A DNA stretch of 64,000 bases, from the NCBI GenBank assembly GCA_019635955.1, contig JAHBYL010000011.1, positions 1 to 64,000 of the forward strand, written 5' to 3'. This DNA comes from Parvibaculum sp. (GTDB lineage: Bacteria; Pseudomonadota; Alphaproteobacteria; Parvibaculales; Parvibaculaceae). This document shows, in pieces, positions 24,322 to 33,930 of this stretch. A model generated the notes under the pieces. That model saw nothing but the letters and a program-made list of their open reading frames with translations. It was not told the DNA's origin and did not search any database. A program made the translations under genes and the position numbers. Numbering within the stretch: the first letter of the stretch is position 1; each line of letters starts with the position of its first letter.

Positions 24322-25749
24322 CTATTCCGCCGCCTGCGCCGCCCGGCCGGCCGCGCGCGGCGGCACAGGCAGCGGGTTTCCGGCCGCCCTTGCGCGCTTC
24401 TCGCCCTGTTTCCATTCGCGCTTCAGGTCGTGGCAGTAGATGTTGAAATCCACCTGCATCTTGTGGCGCGGGCTGTCGTAGAAATGGCCGATGAAGCGCT
24501 TTTCATCCGCGATGACGATCCGCTCCATCTCGTCTTTCGACGGCAGCTCATAATCGCCCGCGAGGTAGGCCGCGAGCCAGCGCGCCTGCTGCTCGGCGAA
24601 ATTCGTGAGCGTCGGCAGGGGCTGCGCCAGCGCCATGAAGAAGAGATTGGGAATGCCGGGCTTCATCACGCGCTTGAACAGCGGGATGTGGTTGTCCTTC
24701 ACCTCGACAACAGATTTGTCGAGGAAGGGGAAGGAGACATTGTAGCCCGTTGCATAGATCACGACGTCGACATCCTCGGTGGAGCCGTCGGTGAAGCGGA
24801 TCTTCTTTCCTTCAAAGCGCTCGATATTCGGCTTCGGCTTGATATCGCCGCAGCCGACGCGAGTGAGAAATTCTCCCGATACGGAGGGATGGGCTTCCAG
24901 CGGCTTGTGGTCCGGCTTCGGCAGGCCGTAATCCTCCATGTTGCCGACGGCGCGCTTCAGCGCGCGGGCGGCAAGCCAGCGCTGCAGGCGCAGCGGCACC
25001 CAATGCGGGAGCGATGCCTTGTCGGCAACGTGGCCACCGATATATTTCGGGAAGATATAGACGCCGCGCCGCGCCGACACCCAGAGCCGCTTCGCAATCG
25101 GCTTCTGCGACAGTTCGGACGCAATATCCATGGCGCTATTGCCCATGCCGACCACAACGATGTTCTTGCCGCGCATATCCACCGGCTCGAAGGGCGTCAG
25201 ATAGGAATGGGCATGCATCTGCACGCCGTCAAACTCGCCGGGGAAGGCGGGGGTCGGCCAGCGCGGGTCCCAGTGATGACCGTTGCAGACGAAGAGCGCG
25301 TCATAGACCCGCGTTTCCGACGACGGCCCGCCCACGCCGGAACGGTCTATCGTCACGCGCCAGAGACCGTCGGCTGTGCGCTCGCAATGCGTCACCGCGG
25401 TGTTGAACTCGATCTTCTCGCGCAGGCCGAAGTGGTCCACATAGTCGTTGAAGTATTGCAGCACCTGCGAGTGATGCGGGAAGTCCGGAAAGTCGTCCGG
25501 GATCGGGAAATCCTCGAACTGCATGCGGTACTTCGATGTGTCGATATGAAGCGACTCGTAGCAGGCCGACATGCCGTTCTTGTTCTTATAGGCCCAGTTG
25601 CCGCCGATCGTGTCCGACATCTCGAATATGTCGAAGGGAATATCTCGATCCTTGAGCGCCTTGGCGGTGGAAAAGCCGCTGCAGCCGGCGCCGACGATGC
25701 AGACCTTGGGCATGGCAGCGGGGGACGCCGCTCCCGATTGTGCGGACAT
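24322..25749 (-). CDS. Flavin-containing monooxygenase
   Basis: A 475-residue FAD- and NADPH-dependent monooxygenase. The FAD motif GAGCSG is at 20-25, the FMO signature FPGEFDGVQMHAHSY near 170-184, the NADPH motif GMGNSA near 202-207 and ATGY near 330. Proteins of this group oxidise nitrogen, sulfur or ketone carbons in soft nucleophiles; the substrate is not evident. It ends with an Ala/Arg/Pro-rich tail. The start has GGAG eight bases upstream. Divergent from the thioesterase pair. Confidence 0.92.
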   Translation of the reverse strand: MSAQSGAASPAAMPKVCIVGAGCSGFSTAKALKDRDIPFDIFEMSDTIGGNWAYKNKNGMSACYESLHIDTSKYRMQFEDFPIPDDFPDFPHHSQVLQYFNDYVDHFGLREKIEFNTAVTHCERTADGLWRVTIDRSGVGGPSSETRVYDALFVCNGHHWDPRWPTPAFPGEFDGVQMHAHSYLTPFEPVDMRGKNIVVVGMGNSAMDIASELSQKPIAKRLWVSARRGVYIFPKYIGGHVADKASLPHWVPLRLQRWLAARALKRAVGNMEDYGLPKPDHKPLEAHPSVSGEFLTRVGCGDIKPKPNIERFEGKKIRFTDGSTEDVDVVIYATGYNVSFPFLDKSVVEVKDNHIPLFKRVMKPGIPNLFFMALAQPLPTLTNFAEQQARWLAAYLAGDYELPSKDEMERIVIADEKRFIGHFYDSPRHKMQVDFNIYCHDLKREWKQGEKRARAAGNPLPVPPRAAGRAAQAAE

Positions 25750-25900
25750 GGCAGAACTCCGGTCATGTGAATATCGATGAGTGCAGGCTACAGGAAGTCA
25801 GGGGCGCGGGTCCAGAATCCGCCTGCCGCCGCCCGCAGAGGAAGACGGACGCTGCGGCAGGAGGCCACCTCGCGGCCGGGCCGACGCTCTCAAATCGCGG

Positions 25901-25931
25901 TTGACTTGGATGCGCGCCGGGGCGCTATTAG
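25901..25931 (+). promoter_or_regulatory. Candidate sigma-70 promoter for the thioesterase-MATE operon
   Basis: TTGACT at 25901-25906 is followed after 18 bases by CTATTA (TATTAG if shifted by one). It lies 24 bases before the first thioesterase start, leaving a short leader with a GAGGAGG ribosome site. Spacing and hexamers are acceptable but not perfect. Confidence 0.45.
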
Positions 25932-25954
25932 ATGTGCAAGCGAGGAGGCCCTGA

Positions 25955-26476
25955 ATGGTGTCGGACGTCATCACCGAAGAACATATCGCCTTGATGAAGG
26001 ATGTGCTCATCCAGCATGTTCCGCATGCCCGCGCGCTCGGCATGAATGTGGTGAACGCCAAGCGTGGCGAAGCCTGGCTGTCCGTTCCCTACCGCGAAGA
26101 GCTGATCGGCAATCCGCAGACCGGCGTCATTCATGGCGGCGTCATCACATCGCTTCTCGACAATGCCTGCGGCATTGCCGTGCAGCTTGCGCTTCCCGAG
26201 CGCATGTCGATCGCAACGCTCGATCTGCGGCTCGACTACATGAAGCCCGCGACGCCGAAGCTCGACCTCATGGCGCATACGCATTGCTACAAAGTGACGA
26301 CCAACATCGCCTTTGTGCGCGGTACCGCCTATCACACCGATGAAGACGATCCGATCGCCACTTGCGTCGGCACCTTCATGCTGGCGGCGAACCGCGCGAC
26401 GCCCATGCCGATCTCTCCGGAAGCCGCCGAGGAAGCGGCGAAATTTCTGCAGATGAACAAGGAAGACAAGGCATGA
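25955..26476 (+). CDS. PaaI-family hot-dog acyl-CoA thioesterase (first of pair)
   Basis: A 173-residue hot-dog fold thioesterase of the PaaI/YdiI type, which hydrolyses acyl- or aryl-CoA in the cytoplasm. The segment NPQTGVIHGGVITSLLDNACG near 50-70 carries the HGG nucleophile-positioning motif with an acidic residue in the following helix. GAGGAGG gives a strong ribosome site. Its stop overlaps the next start (ATGA), so it is coupled to a second thioesterase, then to a MATE exporter. Substrate unknown. Confidence 0.9.
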   Translation: MVSDVITEEHIALMKDVLIQHVPHARALGMNVVNAKRGEAWLSVPYREELIGNPQTGVIHGGVITSLLDNACGIAVQLALPERMSIATLDLRLDYMKPATPKLDLMAHTHCYKVTTNIAFVRGTAYHTDEDDPIATCVGTFMLAANRATPMPISPEAAEEAAKFLQMNKEDKA

Positions 26477-26907
26477 GCGAGAAGGCGGCACGCGACATCA
26501 ATTCGCTCATGCAGGCGATCCCTTATGCGCGCTTTCTCGGCATTACCGTTGACCAGCGCGGCAACGAGATCACGACCGTCATGCATTTCTCCGAAAGGCT
26601 GATCGGCAACCCCGTTCTGCCCGCCCTGCATGGAGGCACCATCGGCGCCTTTCTGGAAACGACGGCCATCGCGCAGCTTGCCTTCGAGATCGGCGGCGAC
26701 GCCCTGCCGAAGCCCATCGGCCTCACCATCGACTATCTTCGCTCCGGCCGCCCCGTCGACACTTATGGCCGCGCGGTGATTGCCAAGCAGGGCCGCCGCG
26801 TCGCAACCGTTCATGCCGAGGCCTGGCAGGACGACCGCTCGCGGCCCATCGCAGCGGCACATGGCCATTTCCTGCTGAAGGCCGCGGAAGAAACCGCCGG
26901 ATCATGA
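26473..26907 (+). CDS. PaaI-family hot-dog acyl-CoA thioesterase (second of pair)
   Basis: A 144-residue PaaI-type thioesterase related to its upstream neighbour: IGNPVLPALHGGTIGAFLETTA near 44-65 corresponds to the HGG motif and acidic helix residue. The two genes probably arose by duplication and may form a heteromer, but the loop before HGG differs. The start is inside the previous stop and the end overlaps the MATE gene by four bases, so three proteins are made from one coupled message. Confidence 0.9.
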   Translation: MSEKAARDINSLMQAIPYARFLGITVDQRGNEITTVMHFSERLIGNPVLPALHGGTIGAFLETTAIAQLAFEIGGDALPKPIGLTIDYLRSGRPVDTYGRAVIAKQGRRVATVHAEAWQDDRSRPIAAAHGHFLLKAAEETAGS

Positions 26908-28229
26908 GCGGAACGGCGTCGGCAAGGCTGCGCGTCACGCATCGCACGGTACTTGCCATTGCCGTTCCCATCGTCATTTCCAATCTGTCGACGCCGCTGC
27001 TCGGCCTCGCGGATACCGCCGTTATGGGACGGATGGGCGATCCGAAATATATCGGCGCCGTGGCGCTCGGTGCGCTCATCTTCACCATGGTCTACTGGAC
27101 TTTCGGCTTTTTGCGCATGGGCACGACGGGGCTCACCGCGCAGGCGGAAGGCGCTGGCGACGGCGAAGAGATTCGCGCATCGCTCGGCCGCGCGCTGCTG
27201 ATTGCAGGCGGCATCGGCGTCGCGCTCATCCTGCTGCAATGGCCGATAGGGCTCATTGCCTTTGCGCTGCTCGACGGGGGCGAGGAAGTCGAGACGCTTG
27301 CGCGGAGCTATTTCGACATCCGCATATGGAGCGCGCCGGCGGCCCTTGCCAATTATGCGATCGCCGGATGGTTCATCGGGCTCGGCCGCGCGAAGACGGC
27401 GCTTGTCCTTCAGGTCTTCCTCAACCTCGTCAATATCGTTTTCAATATATGGCTGGCGCTCGGCCTCGGCTGGGGTGTTGCCGGCATTGCGGCAGGCACG
27501 CTCATCGCCGAAGTCTCGGCAGCGCTGATCGGTCTTGCGCTCGCCGCACAGGCACTGAAGTTCTATCCGGGCGTCTGGACGCGCGAGCGACTCCTCGATG
27601 CGGCACGGATCGCACGCACCCTCGCCGTCAATCGCGACATCATGATCCGCACGGTGGTTCTTCTCCTCTCCTTCGCCTGGTTCACGGCGAAAAGTGCCGA
27701 GGCCGGAACGGTCATCCTCGCGGCAAATTCGATCCTGTTGCAGTTCGTCACGGTGAGCGCCTTCTTTCTCGACGGCTTCGCACTCGCCGCCGAAACGCTG
27801 TCCGGCAGGTCTGCGGGTGCGCGCGACCGCGATGCCTTCGACCGCGCGGCAGCGCTCTCGACGCTCTGGGCGGGAGGTATTTCGGCGCTGTTGACGCTCG
27901 GCATTTTTCTCTTCGGCCCAGCGGTAGTCGACTTCCTCTCGCTCGACGGGGATGTCCGTGAAACAGCGCGCAGCTACCTTTTCTGGGCCGCGCTGCTGCC
28001 GGCCCTCTCCGTCTGGTGCTATCAGCTCGACGGCATCTTCATCGGCGCGACACGAAGCGCCGAGATGCGCAACGCCGCCCTCGCCTCGAGCCTTCTCTTT
28101 CTCGCGCTCTGGTGGCTTTTCCTGCCTTACGGCAACCACGGCCTCTGGGCGGCACTTACGGGGTTCAACCTGATGCGGGCCGTGTCGCTCGGGTTTTACT
28201 ATCCCCGCATGCGGCGGGGGATCGCCTGA
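26904..28229 (+). CDS. MATE-family (DinF-type) efflux transporter
   Basis: A 441-residue multidrug and toxin extrusion protein with about twelve membrane helices in two homologous halves. The N-terminal pattern AIPVPIV.SN.STPLLGL.DTAVMGRMG is typical of the DinF branch, with the QAEGAGD loop after helix 2. It exports drugs or metabolites with Na+ or H+ entry. ATGA overlap with the preceding thioesterase suggests that it could export the free acid they release; this is an inference from coupling only. Confidence 0.93.
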   Translation: MSGTASARLRVTHRTVLAIAVPIVISNLSTPLLGLADTAVMGRMGDPKYIGAVALGALIFTMVYWTFGFLRMGTTGLTAQAEGAGDGEEIRASLGRALLIAGGIGVALILLQWPIGLIAFALLDGGEEVETLARSYFDIRIWSAPAALANYAIAGWFIGLGRAKTALVLQVFLNLVNIVFNIWLALGLGWGVAGIAAGTLIAEVSAALIGLALAAQALKFYPGVWTRERLLDAARIARTLAVNRDIMIRTVVLLLSFAWFTAKSAEAGTVILAANSILLQFVTVSAFFLDGFALAAETLSGRSAGARDRDAFDRAAALSTLWAGGISALLTLGIFLFGPAVVDFLSLDGDVRETARSYLFWAALLPALSVWCYQLDGIFIGATRSAEMRNAALASSLLFLALWWLFLPYGNHGLWAALTGFNLMRAVSLGFYYPRMRRGIA

Positions 28230-28315
28230 GCAGCATTGCGCCTGCACGTTTATTCAACGAAAGCGCATCCGCTCCCGCCTAGGCTTCCTCGGGAAACAAC
28301 CCCGGAGGAACTGCC

Positions 28316-28768
28316 ATGAGCGCGACAATGCCACTCAAACACTCTGCCCTCTCCGTCGAACAGCTGTTCGACCGGTACCACATCGGCTGGGAAACACGCG
28401 ACCCGGACCACATTGCCGCAACCCATTCCGAGGACACGATCTTCTGGCTTCATGACGGCTCGGCGCCCGTGACGGGCCGGGAGGCGCTCCGGCAGCACTG
28501 CATTGCAATGTTCAAAAGCTACAATTTCACGCTCGAGATGGGCCGCAGGCTTTTCGGCGCCGACCATTGGGTGTTCGAGTGGACCATGGTTCTGCCCCTT
28601 GTCGACAAGGACGGCGCGGTCTTCACGGCGCGCGTCGAAATGCTCGACGTGGTGACCGTCAACAGCGCAGGCGAGGTGACGCGAAAGGATGTCTTCATGA
28701 ATGGCGATCAGGCGCAGGCCGCCTTCGCGCGGGCCGGCGTCGCCATCGAAGGTGGCATCAGGACGTGA
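28316..28768 (+). CDS. SnoaL-like (NTF2 fold) protein
   Basis: A 150-residue protein with the SnoaL/NTF2-like fold pattern: an N-terminal helix with RYHIGWETRDPDHIAATHSEDTIFWLHDG, then a TGREALRQHC helix and alternating beta strands. Such proteins are small cytoplasmic isomerases, hydratases or binding proteins; the substrate is not predictable. The start has GGAGGAAC seven bases upstream. It stands between the MATE gene (87 bases upstream) and an AraC regulator. Confidence 0.82.
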   Translation: MSATMPLKHSALSVEQLFDRYHIGWETRDPDHIAATHSEDTIFWLHDGSAPVTGREALRQHCIAMFKSYNFTLEMGRRLFGADHWVFEWTMVLPLVDKDGAVFTARVEMLDVVTVNSAGEVTRKDVFMNGDQAQAAFARAGVAIEGGIRT

Positions 28769-28845
28769 CCGGCGTCGCCGTTTACCCCCTGCTGCATCTC
28801 GATTAGGGTGAAGGAAGGGCTTATCCGCGATGCCGGAGGCGAACG

Positions 28846-29547
28846 ATGACCCGCAGCTCGCTCAGTTTTCCCGACACCGTACTCCCTATCGATACGGCCC
28901 GGCTTGCCACGCATGGAAACCCCGTAACTTGTGTACTTGCCGGGCGCCGCGGCCCCCTCACGCTGGTGCGCGGCAGAGAGAGGGTGACGGGGGAGATATT
29001 GCTGGTGCGGCCGGGCATCGAACATGGTGTCGTCTGTTCTCCCGGCGGCGCGCGCGTCCTTTATCTCAACGGACTGAGCTTTCCAGCCGACGAGACGCTT
29101 GCCTGGCGGTTTGATGGGAAGCTCGCCTTGCTCGCGATGGACGCAATGAATAGCCATCCGGACGCTGCACGGGAACTACGCGCGCAACTTGGCGGCGGCA
29201 AAGGATATCCTGCCGAGATAGCGACCATTGCACATGCCGCCATGTGGGACCCGATGGAACGGCTTACCCAGATCGATCTCGCGCAGCGGCTGAAGATGGA
29301 GCGCACGAAGGCACTTCGCTATTTCAAGGCTGCAACGGGCCTGACCTTTCGCGACTTCAAGCGATGGTCAGGCCTGCAATTTGCGGCACGGCAGATGCTG
29401 GAAGGTGCGTCCATCAGGACGGCGGCGCTCGATGCCGGTTTCGCCGACACGGCGCATCTTTCGCGGACGTTCCGCCTGCTCTTCGGTTTGACGCCCAGCG
29501 ACGCGTTGACCGGCCTTCAGGCGAGGCATAACGCTGGAGAGGCATAG
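28846..29547 (+). CDS. AraC-family transcriptional regulator
   Basis: A 233-residue regulator with an N-terminal cupin-like sensing domain (about 1-115) and a C-terminal AraC DNA-binding domain (about 145-225) with two helix-turn-helix units: LTQIDLAQRLKMERTKALRYFK and IRTAALDAGFADTAHLSRTFR. GGAGG six bases before the ATG supports the start. The regulated gene is not clear; the SnoaL-like gene just upstream is on the same strand. The sensor half has no recognisable ligand motif. Confidence 0.9.
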   Translation: MTRSSLSFPDTVLPIDTARLATHGNPVTCVLAGRRGPLTLVRGRERVTGEILLVRPGIEHGVVCSPGGARVLYLNGLSFPADETLAWRFDGKLALLAMDAMNSHPDAARELRAQLGGGKGYPAEIATIAHAAMWDPMERLTQIDLAQRLKMERTKALRYFKAATGLTFRDFKRWSGLQFAARQMLEGASIRTAALDAGFADTAHLSRTFRLLFGLTPSDALTGLQARHNAGEA

Positions 29548-29569
29548 ACCGGCCGGAGGATAGGCCTCG

Positions 29570-29920
29570 TTACAGAATTTCCAGCACGCTTTCCGGAGGG
29601 CGGCCGATTCGCGCCTTCGCCCCCAAGACGACAATGGGCCGTTCGATCAGGATCGGATTTTCCTCCATCGCGCGGATGAGTTTTTCATCCGTCAACTTTT
29701 CATTGTCGAGGCCAAGCTCCTTGTAGACAGTCTCGCCCTTTCGCATGAGATCGCGGGGCTTCATCTTCAGCTTCTTGAGGATGGCCTGAATTTCCACGGC
29801 ACTTGGCGGCGCCTTCAGATAGTCGACGATCAGCGGATCAAGCCCGCGCTCTTCGAGAAGTGCCAGCGTCTCGCGCGATTTCGAGCAGCGCGGATTGTGG
29901 TAGATGGTGGGGCGTGCCAT
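29570..29920 (-). CDS. arsC: ArsC-family glutaredoxin-dependent arsenate reductase
   Basis: A 116-residue arsenate reductase of the thioredoxin-fold, glutaredoxin-linked class. The catalytic cysteine is C12 in HNPRCSKSR; the C-terminal arginine cluster lies in LGAKARIGRPPE. It reduces arsenate to arsenite for export. No arsenite pump or ArsR is nearby, so a general role (as in ArsC/YffB-like proteins) is possible, although the RIGRPPE motif favours true ArsC. GGGAGAG upstream of the ATG. It follows pyrD by 24 bases on the same strand. Confidence 0.92.
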   Translation of the reverse strand: MARPTIYHNPRCSKSRETLALLEERGLDPLIVDYLKAPPSAVEIQAILKKLKMKPRDLMRKGETVYKELGLDNEKLTDEKLIRAMEENPILIERPIVVLGAKARIGRPPESVLEIL

Positions 29921-29944
29921 GCCTTCTCTCCCTGGTGTCGCGGG

Positions 29945-31003
29945 CTAGAGCTTCACATCCGCGCCGATGGCATCTTTCAGATGCGCGAAACCATCGGCTG
30001 CAAGCCGCGCGGCCAGATCGGCCTTGATGCGTGCGACGAGCGCCGGGCCTTCATAGGTGAGCGCGGAATAAAGCTGCAGCAGCGAGGCGCCAGCGCGAAT
30101 TTTTGCGTAAGCATCATCGCCGGACGAAATACCGCCAACGCCGACGAGCGGTATGCGGCCCTGCGTCAGCCGATACATTTCCGCCAGCACCCCGGTCGAC
30201 ATCGCAAAGAGCGGCGCGCCGGAAAGGCCGCCCGTCTCGTTCGCATTCACGCCAGAAACGAGACCTTCGCGCGCGATGGTCGTGTTGGAAATGATGATGC
30301 CGTCGAGGCCGAGGCGAAGCGCGACCTCGGCGATGTCGGCAAGTTCTTCCCTGCCAAGGTCCGGCGCGATTTTCAGCAATACCGGCGTTGCTCGCGCGCG
30401 GTCCATCCGGCGCGCGGCGAGCACTCGCGAGATCAGGGTTTCGAGCTCCGCCTTGTTCTGCAGTGCGCGCAGGCCCGGCGTGTTGGGCGAGGAAATGTTC
30501 ACCGTGAAATAGGCGGCGAGCCCGTCGAAGGTGCGAATGCCCGCTTCGTAGTCGGCAATACGATCGGCGGCATCCTTGTTCGCGCCGATATTCACGCCGA
30601 CGATGCCGGGCCTCCCGCGCCGCGCGACGAGCCGCTTCTTCAGCGCCTCATGGCCGTCATTGTTGAAGCCGAGCCGGTTGATGACCGCGCGGTGGAGCGG
30701 CAGGCGGAAGATGCGCGGACGCGGATTTCCGGCCTGCGGGCGCGGCGTCACCGTTCCGACTTCGGCGAAACCCATGCCCATCGCCAGCATTGCATCCGGC
30801 ACTTCACCGTTCTTGTCGAAGCCGGCGGCAATGCCGAGCGGGTTCTCGAAATGGAGCCCGAAGAGATCCATGGAAAGCGAAACGGGATCCGCCTGCCGTT
30901 GCCGGGGCGCGAGGCCCAAGCGCAGCGCGCGGATGGTGAGCCGATGCGCCGTCTCGGGGTCCATCAGACTCATGAAGGGGCGAGCGAGGGGAAAGAGATC
31001 CAT
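29945..31003 (-). CDS. pyrD: Dihydroorotate dehydrogenase (quinone), class 2
   Basis: A 352-residue class 2 dihydroorotate dehydrogenase, the FMN enzyme that passes electrons from dihydroorotate to membrane quinone in pyrimidine synthesis. AAGFDKNGE near residue 64, the catalytic-serine segment NISSPNTPGLR near 177-187, and GVGGISSG near 300 are present. The short N-terminal helical region provides membrane attachment. ATG 31003 lies 4 bases after the stop of the DUF952 gene and has GAGG upstream, so the two are coupled. Confidence 0.96.
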   Translation of the reverse strand: MDLFPLARPFMSLMDPETAHRLTIRALRLGLAPRQRQADPVSLSMDLFGLHFENPLGIAAGFDKNGEVPDAMLAMGMGFAEVGTVTPRPQAGNPRPRIFRLPLHRAVINRLGFNNDGHEALKKRLVARRGRPGIVGVNIGANKDAADRIADYEAGIRTFDGLAAYFTVNISSPNTPGLRALQNKAELETLISRVLAARRMDRARATPVLLKIAPDLGREELADIAEVALRLGLDGIIISNTTIAREGLVSGVNANETGGLSGAPLFAMSTGVLAEMYRLTQGRIPLVGVGGISSGDDAYAKIRAGASLLQLYSALTYEGPALVARIKADLAARLAADGFAHLKDAIGADVKL

Positions 31004-31007
31004 GTCC

Positions 31008-31373
31008 TCAGCCTTCCTCCATCGCGTGAGGCGGGAAAACATGCATGCCTTCCTCATCGAGCGGCAGCGGGTCGACCGCGCGCACGGCTTCGATGCGCAA
31101 CACGTCATAGAGGTGCGGAAAAAGGGCGCCGCCGCGCGAGGGCTCCCATTTCAGCGCCTCGCCGAGCGCCGCTGTCTCGACGGCGACGAGGAGCAGGCTC
31201 TTACGGCCTGCGAAGTGGCGGGCGGCCGTTTCCGGGGCCTGAGCAGCGGTCGAGAAATGGATGAAACCGTCGTCGATATCGACAGCCGAGCCGATGAAAT
31301 GGCCCTCTGCCTCGGCGGCGATCCATTCATGTTCGCTGACGATCTTGTAGATAAGGCGGGGACTTGAAGACAC
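31008..31373 (-). CDS. DUF952 domain protein
   Basis: A 121-residue DUF952 protein. The segment YKIVSEHEW near 9-17, then DGFIHFST near 35-42 and a FPHLYDVL stretch near 85 are hallmarks of the family, which is found widely upstream of pyrD in alphaproteobacteria. Its role is unknown; the fold resembles ADP-ribosyl-transferase-like proteins by published family notes, which I cannot test here. The 4-base gap to pyrD implies one transcript. Confidence 0.9.
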   Translation of the reverse strand: MSSSPRLIYKIVSEHEWIAAEAEGHFIGSAVDIDDGFIHFSTAAQAPETAARHFAGRKSLLLVAVETAALGEALKWEPSRGGALFPHLYDVLRIEAVRAVDPLPLDEEGMHVFPPHAMEEG

Positions 31374-31488
31374 GGGGCAGATCTCCGGATGCGGGCCGCA
31401 CTCTAGCGGGGCCGGACCGGAGCGACAAGACTATGGATAGGAACTTAATCCTGTGCCATTCTGGAGTCCGGAAGGCCAGAGGAGTTCC

Positions 31489-32121
31489 ATGCCCCGCCCG
31501 CTCTCGCATAACCGTATCTGGGCCGCGATCGACGCGCTTGCCGCACGGCATGGCTTGTCCGCATCGGGCCTTGCCAAGGCGGCCGGGCTCGATCCCACGA
31601 CCTTCAACAAGTCGAAGCGGCAAACCGCCGAAGGGCGTCCGCGATGGCCGAACACCGAAAGCCTGTCCCGCATTCTCGAAGCGACCGCCACCGACCCGGA
31701 GGATTTTCTCTCGGGCGGAAAGGGAACCGCGCGTGGAAATCGCGTGCCGCTGATCGGCCTCGCGCAAGCGGGCCGCGGCGGCTATTTCGACGATGCGGGT
31801 TTTCCCGTCGGCGGCGGCTGGGAGGAAACGGCCTTTCCCGAGATCAAGGACGAGCATGCCTATGCGCTGGAAGTGACCGGCGACAGCATGGAGCCCTTCT
31901 ATCGCGAGGGCGATGTCATCGTCGTCTCGCCGGCGGCGGAAGTGCGCCGCGGTGACCGTGTGGTGGTGAAGACGGTTGCCGGCGAGGTGATGGCAAAGGT
32001 GCTCATGCGGCGGACACGCGAGCGCATCGAGCTTCACTCCTTCAACCCGGCGCATGATCCGCGGGTGCTGAAGCCGCAAGACATTCTCTGGATGGCGCGG
32101 ATCATCTGGGCGAGCCAGTAA
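31489..32121 (+). CDS. HTH regulator with S24 (LexA-like) peptidase domain
   Basis: A 210-residue repressor-like protein. Residues 8-75 form an XRE-type helix-turn-helix; a LexA-like domain follows. The serine/lysine dyad is intact (S133 in GDSMEP and K161 in VVVKTV), and an Ala-Gly pair in LAQAGRGGYF (94-95) sits where self-cleavage would occur. It may therefore be an autocleaving, stress-released repressor, although many chromosomal homologues are not cleaved. The start has AGAGGAG five bases upstream. Divergent from DUF952-pyrD. Confidence 0.9.
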   Translation: MPRPLSHNRIWAAIDALAARHGLSASGLAKAAGLDPTTFNKSKRQTAEGRPRWPNTESLSRILEATATDPEDFLSGGKGTARGNRVPLIGLAQAGRGGYFDDAGFPVGGGWEETAFPEIKDEHAYALEVTGDSMEPFYREGDVIVVSPAAEVRRGDRVVVKTVAGEVMAKVLMRRTRERIELHSFNPAHDPRVLKPQDILWMARIIWASQ

Positions 32122-32128
32122 ACCCGCC

Positions 32129-33787
32129 CTACTCCTTCGAGAGATCTTCGCCCGCCAATACGCGGCGGATCAGCTCGCGCGTATTGCCAATGCCGTAAAG
32201 CGCGGCGAAGGAACCGAAGCGGGGCCCGCGTTCCTGACCGAGCAGCACCTGATAAATCATCTGGAAGAAGGCGACGGAGACGCCCGGCCCGCCCTCGGGG
32301 CTCTTCTTCGTATGATCCTGATACCGCTCAATGCCGCGCGCGACGTCGAGAACCGCGTTCTGGATCGCCTCGCCATCCGCATCGGCAGGCAGGGCGCCGA
32401 GCCTGTCGGACAAGGCCTGTAGCGCCGGCGCCTCCACCTGGTCCGGTGCACGGAACACCTTGGTCGGCTTCACGAAATCGTCGAAGTAACGGATCGCATA
32501 GGCGGTCAGCCTGTCGAGTTCCGGATGACTCTCGGGTGTGACGCCCGGCACGTGGCGCGAGATGAAACCCCAGAGCACAGCCTTGTCATGGGCATGCGAG
32601 GCACTGACGAGATTGAGCAGGAGCGCAAAGGATACCGGCAGCTCGATCGCAGGCGGATTGCCGCCATGGATATGCCAGACCGGATTGCCAAGCCGCTCCT
32701 TCCAGTCCTGACGCGGATAGGCCGCGAGGTGCTGGTAATATTCGTCGACCGCGCGCGGGATGACGTCGAAATAGAGCTTCTTTGCCTGGCGCGGGCGCTG
32801 GAACATATAGAGCGCGAGGCTTTCGGTCGGTGCATAGGTCAGCCATTCGTCGATGGTGAGGCCGTTGCCCTTCGACTTCGAAATCTTCTCGCCTTTTTCG
32901 TCGAGGAAAAGTTCGTAGACGAAATGTTCCGGCGGCTGACCGCCCAGCGCTTCGCAAATGCGGTCATAGACGCCCATATTGGGTCCGTGATCCTTGCCGA
33001 ACATTTCGAAATCGACGCCAAGCGCCGCCCAGCGCGCACCGAAGTCCGGCTTCCATTGCAGCTTCACATTGCCGCCGGTGACCGGGAGCGTCGTCTCTTC
33101 GCCATCCTCGTCATCGAAGGTGATGGTCGCATCGGCGGCATTCACCTTCTTCATCGGCACATAGAGGACGCGGCCGGTCTTTGGCGAGATCGGCAGGAAG
33201 GGCGAATAGGTCGCGCGCCGCTCGGGCCCAAGCGTCGGCAGCATGATCGCCATGATGGCATCGTAGCGTTCGGCGACGAGCTTCAGGGTCGCGTCGAACC
33301 GGCCCGACTTGTAGTAATCCGTCGCGCTTGCGAATTCGTATTCAAAGTTGAACGTGTCGAGAAACCGCCGGAGCATCGCGTTGTTATGATGGCCGAAGCT
33401 CTCATAGTCCCCGCCGAAGGGGTTCGGCACCGAGGTCAGGGGCTTGTGCAGATAGGGCTCAAGAAAGGCCCGGTCCGGCACGTTGTCCGGAATCTTCCGC
33501 ATGCCATCCATGTCGTCCGAGAAGCAAAGAAGCCGTGTCTTGACGCCGGGCATCAGAAGTTCGAAGGCGCGGCGCACCATGGTCGTCCGCGCCACTTCGC
33601 CGAACGTGCCGATATGGGGCAGGCCCGAAGGCCCGTAGCCGGTCTCGAAGAGCACGGTCGGATTTGCCTCGCCGCGCTTCTCGATCCGCTCCACGATTTT
33701 CCGCGCTTCCTCGAAGGGCCAGGCCTTGCTGACCCGGGCGGCTTCAAGAAGTTCGGACGGGGCTATGGCGGCGGCGTCGGCGGACAT
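32129..33787 (-). CDS. lysS: Lysyl-tRNA synthetase, class I
   Basis: A 552-residue class I lysyl-tRNA synthetase, unrelated to the usual class II enzyme. The Rossmann signatures are HIGT at 58-61 and KISKSKG near 302-308. It charges tRNA-Lys. Class I LysRS is typical of archaea, spirochaetes and alphaproteobacteria, so it supports the taxonomic placement. The ribosome site before ATG 33787 is weak (GGGTAG). It ends 7 bases from the convergent S24 regulator. Also known as lysK. Confidence 0.95.
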   Translation of the reverse strand: MSADAAAIAPSELLEAARVSKAWPFEEARKIVERIEKRGEANPTVLFETGYGPSGLPHIGTFGEVARTTMVRRAFELLMPGVKTRLLCFSDDMDGMRKIPDNVPDRAFLEPYLHKPLTSVPNPFGGDYESFGHHNNAMLRRFLDTFNFEYEFASATDYYKSGRFDATLKLVAERYDAIMAIMLPTLGPERRATYSPFLPISPKTGRVLYVPMKKVNAADATITFDDEDGEETTLPVTGGNVKLQWKPDFGARWAALGVDFEMFGKDHGPNMGVYDRICEALGGQPPEHFVYELFLDEKGEKISKSKGNGLTIDEWLTYAPTESLALYMFQRPRQAKKLYFDVIPRAVDEYYQHLAAYPRQDWKERLGNPVWHIHGGNPPAIELPVSFALLLNLVSASHAHDKAVLWGFISRHVPGVTPESHPELDRLTAYAIRYFDDFVKPTKVFRAPDQVEAPALQALSDRLGALPADADGEAIQNAVLDVARGIERYQDHTKKSPEGGPGVSVAFFQMIYQVLLGQERGPRFGSFAALYGIGNTRELIRRVLAGEDLSKE

Positions 33788-33930
33788 CTAATCTACCCGA
33801 ATGTAAGGATTTAAGGCTTTGTCAAGCGCGCGGACCCTATGCTTTGGCCTCCCCCCAGTCAATGCGGCTCCGGCGCCGCAGGCGGGGCTGCGGATACATG
33901 GGCCCCTATCCGCCTCGCCCGGCGAAGGCC

